Source: Brienomyrus brachyistius
Lineage: Eukaryota > Chordata > Actinopteri > Osteoglossiformes > Mormyridae
Direction: 5' to 3'
Assembly: GCF_023856365.1 (NCBI RefSeq)
Contig: NC_064554.1
Span: forward strand, 2,905,001-2,969,000
DNA: 64,000 bases
In this document: piece by piece, positions 25,501 through 36,700 of the stretch
How positions within the stretch are numbered: the stretch's first letter is position 1
Layout: the number at the start of each line of letters is the position of its first letter
Translations under genes and position numbers: made by a program
Notes under the pieces: model-generated
Told to the model about the DNA's origin: nothing
What the model saw: the letters and a program-made list of their open reading frames with translations, nothing else
The model's database searches: none

Positions 25501-26240
25501 CACAGAGAATGCAATCATCTAGGGGTGAGTATGGTCTAGCAAGCTCACCCTGGATCACTTGCTCCAGGGTGAACGGCTCCTTCGTGGTTTGAAGCATACC
25601 TAAGTACAAGACAGGTATTAACAGGTTTTTTTTCTCTCCTAATTGTCCTTTGCTTGTAAGGCAGGGATAAATTCCAAGGTCAGAACCTGTTACTTTCAAA
25701 CATCATGTTTCTCCATTTCCTCACCCACAGAGAGCAGCTCTTTACTCACTTACCCAGAAGACTGCTGACAAAGTGCAGGCTGACCCTGTGATCCTGCAGA
25801 AGCACCTGCTTTAGGGCCTCAGGACATCCTCTCAGCACCTCACTGACACTAACCAAAGCCACAGACTTGCGCACTGACTAAGAATATGCATGACAAAGAT
25901 ATGGGGTATTATATATGTATTAATTATGTTGCTATATACCATTACTTCACTGATGAATTTAGAAAAGAAAGTGGCTTACTATTATTATACTTTCATTTGT
26001 GTACAAAGTATTCAATTATATCGAATATATATATATATATATATTTTTTTATCAATATGAAGCTGTCCTGACACTAGGCTCTGACGTCATTCTTACCGAC
26101 GCGTCTTCGTTCTCCATCACTTCCATGACACACGCGACGCAGAACGTGGTCACCCTGCCCCCAGGGAAGGCCGCGCGCCCAGACCACCGCGGGTCGTGGC
26201 CCTGGTGAACCTTCTCATATAAAATGTCTATGCACGACAT
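12854..26240 (-). CDS. mei1: Meiotic double-strand break formation protein 1
   Basis: There are thirty coding exons, 1265 aa in frame (human MEI1 about 1274): 26240-26097, 25877-25754, 25599-25549, 25364-25291, 24718-24613, 23957-23754, 22932-22814, 22722-22584, 22226-22110, 21921-21822, 21400-21266, 21055-20941, 20802-20720, 20625-20481, 19509-19398, 19211-19151, 18673-18576, 18390-18240, 18058-17908, 17706-17434, 17174-17006, 16866-16762, 16658-16548, 16357-16218, 16046-15962, 15410-15232, 14799-14718, 14631-14525, 14274-14143, 13039-12854. MEI1 is needed to form programmed meiotic DNA breaks, acting with the axis-associated REC114/MEI4/IHO1 machinery. The protein is leucine-rich helical repeat throughout (for example [34 protein letters not shown]), with no catalytic motif, as in the family. 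The call rests on length, exon number, repeat character and the conserved head-to-tail neighbour ccdc134. Acceptors of exons 5, 8 and 13 have alternatives. The gene occupies only 13.4 kb. Confidence 0.9.
13040..14142 (-). other. mei1 intron 29
   Basis: This is the largest late mei1 intron. It contains a hAT-like MITE at 13170-13322 and no additional exon that I could fit in frame. Confidence 0.6.
13170..13322. mobile_element. hAT-like MITE in mei1 intron 29
   Basis: It starts (G)CAGTGTTTCCCAGTCC, carries the CCATGTTTTTGCTCCCTCC and GAAGCAAAAACGTGG phrases of the family, and is flanked by GATCTAGG at 13162-13169 and 13323-13330. The right terminus is degraded. Confidence 0.65.
14883..14990. 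mobile_element. Degraded hAT-like MITE copy
   Basis: Family phrases are visible (CAGTTTCCCAATCCGGTCC, GGGAGCAAAACTATGGACTG, GGGAGCAAAAACACAGACC), but the ends and target duplications are not clear. It lies in mei1 intron 26. Confidence 0.5.
15312..15326 (+). promoter_or_regulatory. CTCF-like motif inside mei1 exon 26
   Basis: CCAGCAGGGGGCGGC fits the CTCF core consensus. It is coding sequence on the opposite strand, so it may be coincidental. Confidence 0.25.
15560..15870. repeat. Unclassified interspersed repeat (copy 2)
   Basis: This is a relative of 4005-4496. Shared blocks include ACATCTACAATCT, TAATCAGGTTCACC, CTGCTTCAATTTTGGCAC and ATCTGTCAAATACTTTTTG. It lies in mei1 intron 25. Confidence 0.5.
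17265..17400. repeat. Degenerate AGTAT-type simple repeat
   Basis: Irregular runs of GTAGTATGGT and GTATAGTG lie in mei1 intron 20. They resemble the longer tract at 34090-34258. Confidence 0.7.
20211..20490. repeat. 60-bp minisatellite spanning the mei1 exon-14 donor
   Basis: Units start with CAGTGCTAAT or a variant at 20211, 20271, 20333, 20381 and 20441, so spacings are 60, 62, 48 and 60 bp. A last partial unit runs to about 20490. The last unit contains the mei1 exon-14 3' end and donor (ACT|GTGAGTC on the minus strand). Upstream units carry equivalents such as CTGGGAGTCT with the GT destroyed. Confidence 0.85.
22515..22540. repeat. (GT)n microsatellite
   Basis: A run of about twelve GT units lies in mei1 intron 8. 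Confidence 0.95.
23215..23329. mobile_element. Fold-back (MITE-like) element
   Basis: 32-bp imperfect inverted arms lie at 23215-23246 (TTTGCTGTATTTTCTGACAC start) and 23298-23329, around a 51-bp loop. It lies in mei1 intron 6 and encodes nothing. The superfamily is undetermined. Confidence 0.65.
23458..23730. mobile_element. Probable non-autonomous DNA transposon
   Basis: The left end TGTCCCATTTCAGGC and the right end, read in complement TGGGTCCCAATTCATCGGC, are similar. Both continue into related purine/pyrimidine blocks for about 40 bp. It is in mei1 intron 6, ending about 20 bp from exon 6. The target duplication is not resolved. Confidence 0.4.
26026..26044. repeat. (AT)n microsatellite
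   Basis: A short AT run lies in mei1 intron 1. Confidence 0.9.
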
Positions 26241-26359
26241 TTTTAGCGTTGCAATTTCAGTGTTATTCTTGTTTGAAAAAAAATGTTCCTGCGTACCAAA
26301 AGAAATAAAGACCAGGGGGCTGTATCACGAAACAGTATTTTCCAGCTTAGCCGGATATC

Positions 26360-26442
26360 TTGTCGGATTTATGGTAGTCTGACCTAGATATAAGTGAACT
26401 AAGATAAAGCCCATTTAAACTGAGCGACCATAAATCCGACAA
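26360..26442. repeat. Hairpin repeat in the mei1 5' flank
   Basis: A perfect 16-bp inverted pair, TTGTCGGATTTATGGT and its complement, is separated by about 50 bp. Nearby sequence beginning GGGGGCTGTATCACGAAAC resembles dispersed palindromic elements common in fish. It lies 120-200 bp upstream of the mei1 ATG. Confidence 0.6.
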
Positions 26443-26639
26443 TTTAAAACTAGACAATAAACACGGACTAGTAACACATACGTTACCCCACGCCTTTAAA
26501 TGAACGCATTTTAATTCATATATAGCTAATCTAAATTTCATTTATATAACGGAATGTGTTTAACTATACAAACTTACGTGTTTATGCACAATGATAAACA
26601 CAGCCACCGAAAACATTCACCGCCGGCTAAAAGGTTAGA

Positions 26640-26720
26640 GCAGAACGACGTTTTTGGCGGGATTAACACCGACCAATCAGAGCTCAGAGCGGCACTTAGA
26701 GAGAGACGCTCATCCGCGGT
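26640..26720 (-). promoter_or_regulatory. Probable mei1 promoter with E2F-type and CCAAT motifs
   Basis: TTTTTGGCGGGA at 26651-26662 matches an E2F/E2F6 site, and CCAAT lies at 26673. Both are about 410-440 bp upstream of the mei1 ATG in a locally GC-richer patch. E2F6-type sites are known in promoters of germline genes silenced in somatic cells. The transcription start is not mapped. Confidence 0.4.
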
Positions 26721-26764
26721 GGTTTGCTGCGATTCGTCTGGATTCGTCTTGTGTTTATAATTCA

Positions 26765-29700
26765 ATATAATTATAAATGAATAATAATTAATACAATATA
26801 ATTCAATAATATTTCACTCCGTGATATTTGAATGTCCTGCCGCAAACAAACAACCCGACTGTATGTGTCTCATTTGGTCCTAAATCTGATCTGATGGTGA
26901 AAGGGTTTCTCATGGATTGCCGACTTTGATCAGCTGGCTGGCGTGAGATTTTCAATTCGAGACAAGTCTGCACACACATGCACACTCATTTACATGTATG
27001 TGAGTTTTATTACCTTGGAAATAATCTGTATGTTTTACAAACTATCACAATGATTTGATGTAGATAATTTTGGTTTATTATGGGATAATATAGTTTTGCC
27101 GTAAGATTTTTTGCGTGATTGAGTATTTTATGGAGTTTTGATTAAATACTTGTCTGGGATTAAGACATTTCTGTTTTGTGTCTTTTGTTTGGTAAATTGT
27201 TTTATTATTTCTGGTCAAACCAATTAAGTTTGTCAAGGCGATGTTTTCTGGATGCATGCTACGTGAACCAATGAGCGTAGCAGCCAGTCCTGAGCCCGCC
27301 TAGAGCTGCCTGAAGTGCTGACAGCGCACCCTCAGAACCTGTTTGTATCCATGGCGACGACAGTTTTGTACAACTGTTGCGTATCTCTGAAATGAGAGGG
27401 AGGAGGGGGCGGATTTTTGCCGCAAGCAGACCATTTACGTGCAGGCTTCACAGTAACGAACACGACTGTGCACAAGCAGACAGTTTGCCCTCATTTTCTG
27501 GTGGGCTTGTCGATGGTGTTATTTGTACTGTATGTCATCATCTCACAAACACCTACTACATGGAAATGCTGGAATCATCTAAAAGGCTTTAAAGCAGTAT
27601 TTTAAAATAAAAGTGCACACAACGAAGATCATACTGAAATTGCATGAGATATGCTCTGTCACATAACAATACATGTACTTCCAATCTTCCATTGTATTGA
27701 TTCTGTTTAATAATACAATTAAGCCACATCCGGTTTCATGTTCAATCGTTTATGTCAGCCGTCTGACATTTGCATGTGCGGTTCTATATTTAATTCTTTT
27801 GTGGGGTTTTCCATAACATTGCTGTCATTTCACATGAAACTGAGAGCTAGACTGCAGGATGGTATTTCCAGATTTGATGATGTCTACTGTTGTGTTAATC
27901 AGTCCTATCGTGATAATTAAAAAATGTACATTCACTAGTTCTCATATGAAAAATGCCCCTGTTATGGTAAATAATCATAAATAAGGATAAGGGTCAAACT
28001 ACATACTGGGCAATCACGAACACAGAGAAAACACTAATTTCACTAAGGGCAATTCAGGGTGGTTTGTGAGGCTCCCAGTACCGATAATAACAATTATATT
28101 CTAATAAACATCGTTAGAAAGGCCATGTCAACTATTTTTTTAGCCAAAATCTGGGGAAAGGATGTTGGGATGTTTCTTTGACTGCTTGCCAAGGGTAGCA
28201 CTGGGTTTTAATCTAAAGTAGGATGCACTAGCCACATAACATCAAAAGCTGACACGGTTCACTCAAGATATAGTGTCAAGTCAAATGGTTTCAAAATTGT
28301 TAACCAAGGAGTGAGTCATTTTCACAACTGAGCTATTGGTAGGAAGTAACGATGTTTGGGGCACATTAAACACGACACGGCTGTGCTGCACTACATAACC
28401 AGCTCCCTCCGATCAGGGGATAATTTTTCTTTCTTTTTCATGTGAGAAGCCAGATAAAGGTATGCGCAGTTCAACCCAATATTTCATGTGTTTGCTTGAA
28501 ATATTAAATTTCTCTTTGACAGCAATTCGGACAGCTACTGCTAACAGGACTTCCTCACTGCACAACCTCTGTCATCTTGACTTCTAAAACTAGTGGTCAG
28601 GTTTATTTTTTTTGTTTTTTAAAAAATATATAGTGGACAGAAGAAAGCAAGGGATTGCATTTGTTTGTGGAAGAGAGGTCTTTTGTAAGTGCAGGTGGGG
28701 GGTCGGGTGGGAGGGAGACATAGAAAATGTGATGTGAAGATGTGACGTGCTGCCAAAGCAGCAGAGAACCTGACAGCTGTCCCCATTTGGTGCTGATAGC
28801 CACTCATAACACTCAGAATGTGAAACACACAGCAAGACTCAAGCTACGGGACCATCCTGCTGTGGCAAGAATCCATTGTGCTGATGGAGCATGTAATCAA
28901 GTTGGGTACCATTCCCGATGAAGAGACACAAGATGACTGGTAAAGCCAGAGCTGAAATTAATCTCCTCTAAGGTTTGTCTGTTTTTTTTTGTCTTTTTAA
29001 ATATTTATACAGAAACTAAGCTGGCATGTCTTTGACTGTAGTTTTAATAGCTAATGATTGGTATTATTCTGTGGATTTTGTGGTTTTCTTGAGGGTGTCA
29101 GTGCATATTTAAGAAAGGGGAACACTTTCTGAGCAAATGTTTGGCTGTGGGTTTTGTCCTTATGTACATGTTATTATTTGGACACTGAAGAACAATGATA
29201 TTGAGAGCTTATATGCTCTTTGACATTTTACTTCTCTGCAAGTCACCCTTGTTGTTGAAAGGAATGCCTATATCTTGAGAAAAGTCAATGTAAAAAAAAA
29301 AAAAAACTGGTGAAAAGTTTATCCATGAGAATAGATCCATGATCCTCATCTATGAAAGGGTTCATAATAGAACAGGAAAGATTTGTGCTCGTCCTCTGCT
29401 CCTGGCAGTAAAGCGAATGCTTTAGAATAGGATAATTTGGTGTGTGGTATCCATTTAGATTGGTACATTGCCTTCCACTTTACGGGGGAACCATAGAAGC
29501 AGTTCACAGGAAGGTCCATAATCAGTCTAATCAAATTGTGTGGGACATACAGCAAAAACATGTAGACGACACGCAGACGGGGGACACGTCTTGCTTTTCG
29601 ACTCTGAAGAACAACATCATGTTTATTTTTGTTCCGGGAAACACAGCATTTTTAATGAAGAAATGCAGGACAAATGTAATTCTCTGAACTCTTCGTAATG

Positions 29701-30664
29701 GACGGCATTCAGTGTGTATTTTGACACGTTCACATTTAAAGAAAAAAACAACAGAGGAAGAAGACAGAGAAAAAAGACAGGTGGGAGACAGAGGCTTTGG
29801 GGGGGGGGGTACAGGAAATGAAAATGAGATCAGTTATATACAGAACAAAGAAATACTCAAAGCACATAAATAATGTATAAAATATTTTCAGAGGGTGTTT
29901 TGACATTAGCTGAAATAATGCATAATTCATCCATGGAATAATAGAGTGTTCGCTGTTCTTTGGTATGGAGCGACTAAGCCAAACAATATATTTGAGAAGA
30001 CCAGCAAATTAACAACAGAGGTAGAGGGATAGCCAGCAAACATTTTCCATACACCTCCATTCATTGATTTATTTTCGGATTTGACGAGGACCCATGACGA
30101 ATAGGAATGTTCTCTCTCACACTACTTACAGTCACTAAATTCTAATACCTAATCTGTAGATACACACCACCAGTCAAAAGGTTTTTCACACCACAGGTTT
30201 TTGCCACATTTCCATTTATTTTATAAACTGCAGGTTTTTTATTCTTGTTAAACATTGGTACGCTGAGTGAACAACTACAAATGAAAATATACATCAAATA
30301 AAATGTTTCCTATATAACATGGAAAGAGTATGTGACTGACATCCCATTGATTAGTTGTGTGGTGATGGCAGAGTCAAATTCTCGGCTGTCCTTTAACTTT
30401 AAATGCACCAGTTAACTGTTTCATCCCACGAATCAGAGCAGTATTTAATGTCCCTTGTAGAAAGAATATTCAATTGGAATTTCAAAGTTACACCCTACAG
30501 GCATGCAACTTGCTGTCTATTTGCAGCAAAAAAACATACCTGAAATAATTCCAAAGTGCTGTAATAAATGCTTTTGTCTAATCTGTACCCTCTTCATTTG
30601 TTCTCCTGTCGTCTTCAGCCAGCTCACTCCATTTCTCACGTCTTTCCCTTTCATTCGTCTGTAG
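26765..30664. other. Spacer between mei1 and the ankfn1-like gene
   Basis: This 4-kb spacer between two divergent genes is mostly AT-rich. A GC-richer patch at 27245-27420 with a CCAAT box (ACCAATGAGCG) could be the ankfn1-like promoter. A degraded Tc1-type end lies near 30165. Small open frames show no recognisable domain. Confidence 0.45.
30165..30480. mobile_element. Degraded Tc1/mariner-type remnant
   Basis: ACACCACCAGTCAAAAGGTTT resembles the terminal sequence of many fish Tc1-like non-autonomous elements. I could not find a matching opposite end. Confidence 0.3.
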
Positions 30665-30783
30665 GGTGACACGGATCACAGGTGTGGGGATTCACCTTCT
30701 GAGGCCTCGATATCCCACAATCCCCTGCTCCCCGACAACCGCATTCCCCGTAGCGTAGCCATACCTCCCGCTCCCCTTGTCCA

Positions 30784-33700
30784 ATGTCAGTGAGAAAGCC
30801 GCCGCTGAGGAGGCGTTCCTTGGGGTCCGTCTCCCCCAAGCGTCTGTACAGGAACCTGTCAGTCAGACTGCGCGGCAGCGAGACCCCCGCTGAGCGTCAG
30901 CACTCCAAACACCACCACAAGCCCCTGCCATCTGTAAGAGCCCACTGGCCTCTCTGACCTTCGACATAGGGGACTATATGTTGTCATTAGGTTTCGTGAA
31001 AGTGAATTATCATCTGTGAATATTCTCTGCACCTGCTTTTAAATGGTCAAATTATTACTCTGGTCCTCACTTTCAGTTAGAATATGTTTTCAAATCCCCT
31101 CACTGGAACTTTTTTTTATTTCTGTGTTTGCTGTACACATTCTACACCTCTGCCAATACAAAAATGAACATAATAATGAATGTAATAATTGAATGGTGGT
31201 AGGCGCTTTCTTTGCAGGCATTCCAGCTGTAGTCATATTGTTAACATGCATTTCCTTAATGCTCTCTTACAAAAATGTACTTCTCTTTTTCAGTACAAGA
31301 GTCTATGGGAGGCAGTGGAAAATGAGGACACCTCAGCTGTGAAGAGCATGTTATCCAAGGTCAAAGTGGAGGGCAGAGACAGGAAAAAGGAGGGAAAGGG
31401 ACAGAAGAGGGAGGGCAAGTTGGAAGAGTGGGGGGTGAACGATGTAAACGAAGAGGGGCTGGTCCCCCTCGATGTGGCCATACTCACCCAGAATTCCCTG
31501 TTGCTGCACATGCTCATCAAGGCTGGCGCCAGACACAACCCCCACTGTGAGTCTGGTCCACAGTTTCACTCCGATATACTGCAGACTTGGCTGGGACTTA
31601 ATTATGATGTCACTTCAGCTCCTGATGATGTAACGCTGTGAATCTGATGATGTAATGTTGTGAACTTAAAGGTATTGTAACATAGCAGAGGGGTTAGGAA
31701 GGACAGAGTGCTGAATGACACAATATGAATTCAAGCTCCAGTAAAAGCTCATGTGAGGTTACTCTGAGAAAAAGAGGCTATACTTCTGAATAAAAGCTCT
31801 CATCCAAGTAGGATGTTTCCAGAGGCACATTACTACGGTCAGAGGCCCCTGGGCTATTGGAGTTGTTAGAGACCCCTCAACTATTTTATGTAATAGTGTA
31901 GTTGCTGGCAATGGTAAAAGTTTAAAAGGGATTTTAAATTTAATTAAATAAGGTTAGCTGAGGCCCCTTTTAGCAGAGGCCTGGATAAGCCCATGCATTA
32001 AAGTGCCCCAGGTGCTTTCTAAAATAAGATCCCCTGACAATATCATGGCTTGTTAAATAGATTGTGGTGTGATTCATATTTAAATGCTGTCTTTCACAGC
32101 GTATTCCCCCCCGGAGTGGGCAGCCAAGCTGAACACCCTGGTGGAGCTGGCGGGAACCAAGCTGGGGGAATGGAAGGGGCTGATGCTGGAGAGACCTGAC
32201 GTGCAAGAGCAGACCAGCGCTCAGCAGCAGCTGCGGATCTGGACGCTCCGCCGGCAGCTCTACCTCAGGATGCGGGACAGCTTCCACCGCACGGGTACGG
32301 CCTGCTACTACGGTCGGGTCTGGTACCGGCACTGGCGTGCCGAGTCGCTTCCTTTTCCGGCTGCGGCTGTGTTGACATGCTCCTTGAGGAGGCCATCAGG
32401 AACAAACATCTGTACCTCTGTGGTGTCTGCATTTTCGTCTTTATATTTATTACGGCCCATTTAATCGTTCTGCTGAGTAATAATTAGTTTTTATTTCAGG
32501 CATTTGGCAGTGCATCTGTCCGATTTATTGATCGCAGAGAGCTGTAGGGGGAAAGTGTGTCCTCTTCAGTATTCATAGATGAGTTAGGACTCACTGCCCA
32601 TGAACAGCTGGGCTTCGGTTCAAATTCCAAGCAAAACAGTTCACCTCCAGCTCCAAGGGGGCTGCATGCCGGCTGACCCTGTGCTGTGGCCCCCAAGCTT
32701 GCTGTCACTTGTAAATGTATCTTAAGGGAGCTAGATGGGATAGGTAAAATGACAGTATCCCAATGGGGGTCAATAAGATAATTCTATTCTGTTCTATTCT
32801 ATTTCATGTGGGGTGCAGGGCTAAAGTAGCAATGCCACCTCCACCAATACTGACATAAAAGTTTGGTGGCTTGGATTGAACAGTAATCAGTTTTATTGAA
32901 AGTAGCAATCTGAGCTGGATTCTCAGCTTACGTTCCATGAAAAGCACACAAGCAAGGAATCTCTGTGACCCTTTTTTACGGTCTGTGTGTGTGTGTGTGT
33001 GTGTCCTGCTCCCAGTTCTCCCAGGCCCGCCCAGCTCGGTCTCACTGCAGGTGACTGGAGCTGGTTCATTGGCCGTGTCCTTCAAGGAGGCAGTCGGGAA
33101 TGCTACGGGATTGGTCTCTTGCTTTAAAGGTGGGTGGGGCAATAGGAGGAGCTCCGTGTCTTAAAGTGACACTGACCATAGCCTGTTCAAAGCAGAGTTC
33201 CAGTTATAGCTAAACCTGTAATCAAGTGTTTGTGGAAGCAAACAGTGTAAGGGTCGACCATGCTTAAATGCTGTGCGATTGTGCAGGCTACCTAACGTGC
33301 ATTAATTCCGTAAAATGCTGAGCTTCAGAAAAGTATGATAATTTGGAGGAAGCTTCGGTGACAAGCTATAGAAAGTAAACCAAGATATTAGAGCTGCTCA
33401 GTCAGCTTCTGCTGATCTAATCTGTGCCCAATGGGGTATTTGCAAGGTCAATAGATTGAATTAAAAGATTGACATCAAATTTTGGCAAGTGCATGTGAAC
33501 AGAAGTCTAGTCAGCAACCATGGAAGTATAACAGTGAGGGATGAGAAACCAATGTCGTCCCTGCAACAGTGGAGTGGAGTACCTCTGCCACTTTCCAGTC
33601 CATCTGCGGATCCGACCTGGTCATGGCCACCAGCAGCCTGGCTTACACCATCACCGGACTGGAGCCTGTAAGACACCTCAAGAGTCATGATCACACACCC

Positions 33701-36700
33701 ACCACACGTGTACATGCACCAGTGCTAAGAGTCCTGCGTCGCGTGCATTTCTCCGCAGGGAATGCGCTACTTCGTGAGAGTAAGTGCCTGCAACATAAAG
33801 GGATGGGGCTCAGCCCAGGGCTCCAAGCCGGCCAGCGCCGCCCCCTCCAGTGAGTGCGTGTGACTGCGGCTCATCTCCGCAGCCTTTTATCCTCTGAACG
33901 CTTCAATGGATTCTGCAAAGTCTCTTTTCTTGAGCCACGTCTCCCCCTGCAGGCTGGCGGGAGTGCAGTGGTGTCAAGCAGCGGGTCAGGAGTCAGGCTG
34001 ACGAGGTGAAGAGGCTATTAGAGCAGATCAGAGATCCGGAGTATGGAGGGTACTGCACAGGTATACACAGAGAGCACAGTGTGGAGAATGGGGCACATTC
34101 ATATAGTATAAGGACAGTGTAGTATAGCATAGCATAACACAGCACAACATAGTATAGTATAGTAAAGTATAGTGTAGTATAGCAAAGCTTAGCATAGAAT
34201 ACCATAGTATGGTATAGTGAATGACAGCATTGTATAAAATATAGTATAGTAGGTTCCAGGAACTGTCCATTTTGTATGCACTTCTTGATATAATGCTTTA
34301 GAATAAGATATACCAATATTTAAGGAAAAAGCTTCCAGACCCTATTTAAATCTGATTGTCTACTTTTGGTTCCCACTAGTTCCTTCGTCCATCTTCACTG
34401 CTCGCCCAGCCATCTTCCCCTTGCCTGTTTTGCTCACCTTCGCCCTGTTCTCCACAGAAGCCTCCAGGCGGCCGGGGACCAGTATGCGTCAGTCCCTTTC
34501 CCGTGGCCTCAAGCAGCTCTTCCACTCTGCCACGAAGTTCGTCAGCCTCCTGCAGAGGTACGAGCCTTGGCCCTCTTTCTTTACTGTTCCAGCACCAGAG
34601 ATTAAGGTTGTGTTTTTGCAGAAACAGGGGAATTGTCAATACCAACAGCCTGGCAGGTCAGACTTACACTTGTAACTACAACATTGAGTAGAATCAGGCT
34701 CATTATTGCTTATTTCTTTCGATTTTTCATTTCACCTTTTCTCCTCCCTAGGGGTGTGTATCTGGCCGCTGTCTTCTACCACAAGGAGAAGATCCTGCTG
34801 ACCTCAAACAACCAGCTCCCATTGTTGGAGATCCAAAGCTGCCCCACCTCTGTAACTCAGGACTTCCTGTGGTTTGCCAAGGTGCTCATTCTCTCAACAT
34901 ACATGATCGTTTTATGCTCAACGTGCAGCTTCATGGTGACATGCAATTCTCCACCTGTAATGTGACTTTCAAACACTGACTGAACTGCCTTAATTGCTAC
35001 AGGAGCTCTATTTACTCTACTTAATTTAATTCTCTCCCTCTGCCTCAGCTTTCTTGTGCTTGGCAGCAGGTTCCTTGCCTGCAACAAGCCCTCTCTTCAT
35101 CATTGTCTTCCTCCTCATCCCTCCTTCAGAGCAGGCGCAACATCCTACAAGCTGTCGCACAGCTGCAGGTAAAAAAAAACAAAAGATAGGACAAAGGGCA
35201 GGTCCCTCTGCCCATCCACCCCTGTCCCTGATCCCTCTCTCCCTCTTCTTAGTCCTCCCTCGGCACCGAGGATTTGGGTCAGGTATACTACGAGCCTCTG
35301 AAGGATAACCATGGCAACGTCTTGCTGGTGACCTTCAAGGAATGCTTTCCGGAGGCCCAATGTCCTGAGCACCTGCTCCACTGGGCCTCCCTCTCCTGCC
35401 TGGACAGGAGCAGGCCCATGCTGACGCCCACCCCCACCGCCATGGACGCGCTGACCGAGCGCCTGAAGGTGATCACATGACCCCACAGACGGCGTTATCG
35501 CGGCGTGTTGGATGCCATTATTTTTAGCTGCAAGCAACTGAATAGCTTTTACCGACCACTATAGCACTCAAACCTACTGGTTCAAGAGTCCAACAACAGC
35601 TCCTGGCTGTTGGTTTGAAACAGTAACCTCCCAGCACCTTATCCTCGGTGTTGCCTTCTCCTTCTGATGTGAGTTTTAGCTCCAAACAGGTCTCTCGTAT
35701 TTTCTTGCCTCAGTGTGCCGGTACTTCCTCTGAGGTCCGAGATACCTTTCTGACACCCCCACCCCATCTTTACCCCCCTGCCCCAGGAGAAACTTGTCTA
35801 CCACAGGCAGAGCTTTCAGAGGGCCAGCCCAGGCCTCTACGTGGGCGTGCTCAAGCTGCGCAGCCTAGTGGAGCAGATCCGAGTCCTGGTTCCTCAGAAG
35901 CTGCCCAACCTCCTGTGCCACGCCAGGGTCCGGCACAACGCCCACGTCTCACGGTATCGCAGCGACATGGACTTAAATCCCACATCCCTAGAGAGGCGCC
36001 TTTTGTTGGACTGTCTCATGCTGTTATGTGTGATACTGTAATGAAATACTATCAGCGTGGCTCAGTGGGAGCCACAGTCGTCAGGCTTGTGGGTTCAACT
36101 CCTGCCTCGCCAGTACATGGTGGTACCTTCTCATTGCCCACAGTGTGTCATTGTGGGTGTGTGACTGTGTGCCCTCTGATGGGCTGGCACCCCACTGGGG
36201 GGGGGGGGGGGCTCACGTTGCGCTATACGCAGCTTTTGGAAAGGCTCCACATCCCCCTGAAGCTCTGTACATGAGCAGCTGGTAGAAGGATGGATGGATG
36301 GTTGGATATTATTATGGGCTATGCAGTGGCTCAGAGCATTGTGATCTATGAGCATATTCTGTCTTGCATCCTAACCCCCCCCCTCCGCTTTTTTCAGCTG
36401 GAGGGTTTCAGGCTGAATAGCTCGTCCTCGTCACAGCCCACAGTCTTAGAATAGCATCACGCGCCTGTCAGGCACACATTGCCCAAATGGGTTTCCTCTA
36501 ATAACATATCAGGCTTGGAGGGGCTACTGCTGCGGGGGTGGGGGGGGGGGTGTTTTAACACAGTTGATGGAGTGTGAACTGATTTGTGCTGTGTGGGATT
36601 CATCGCCACAGCGGGATAATGCTACCCTTATTTTAACTGATTTGTCTGTAATAATAATAATAATAATAAGTTTCTGGTTTTGTACTTGGAAAGGGAAGAG

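Noticed and set aside
26765..30664. Possible additional gene between mei1 and the ankfn1-like gene
   Set aside because: No open frame over 82 codons, no recognised domain and no convincing exon chain.
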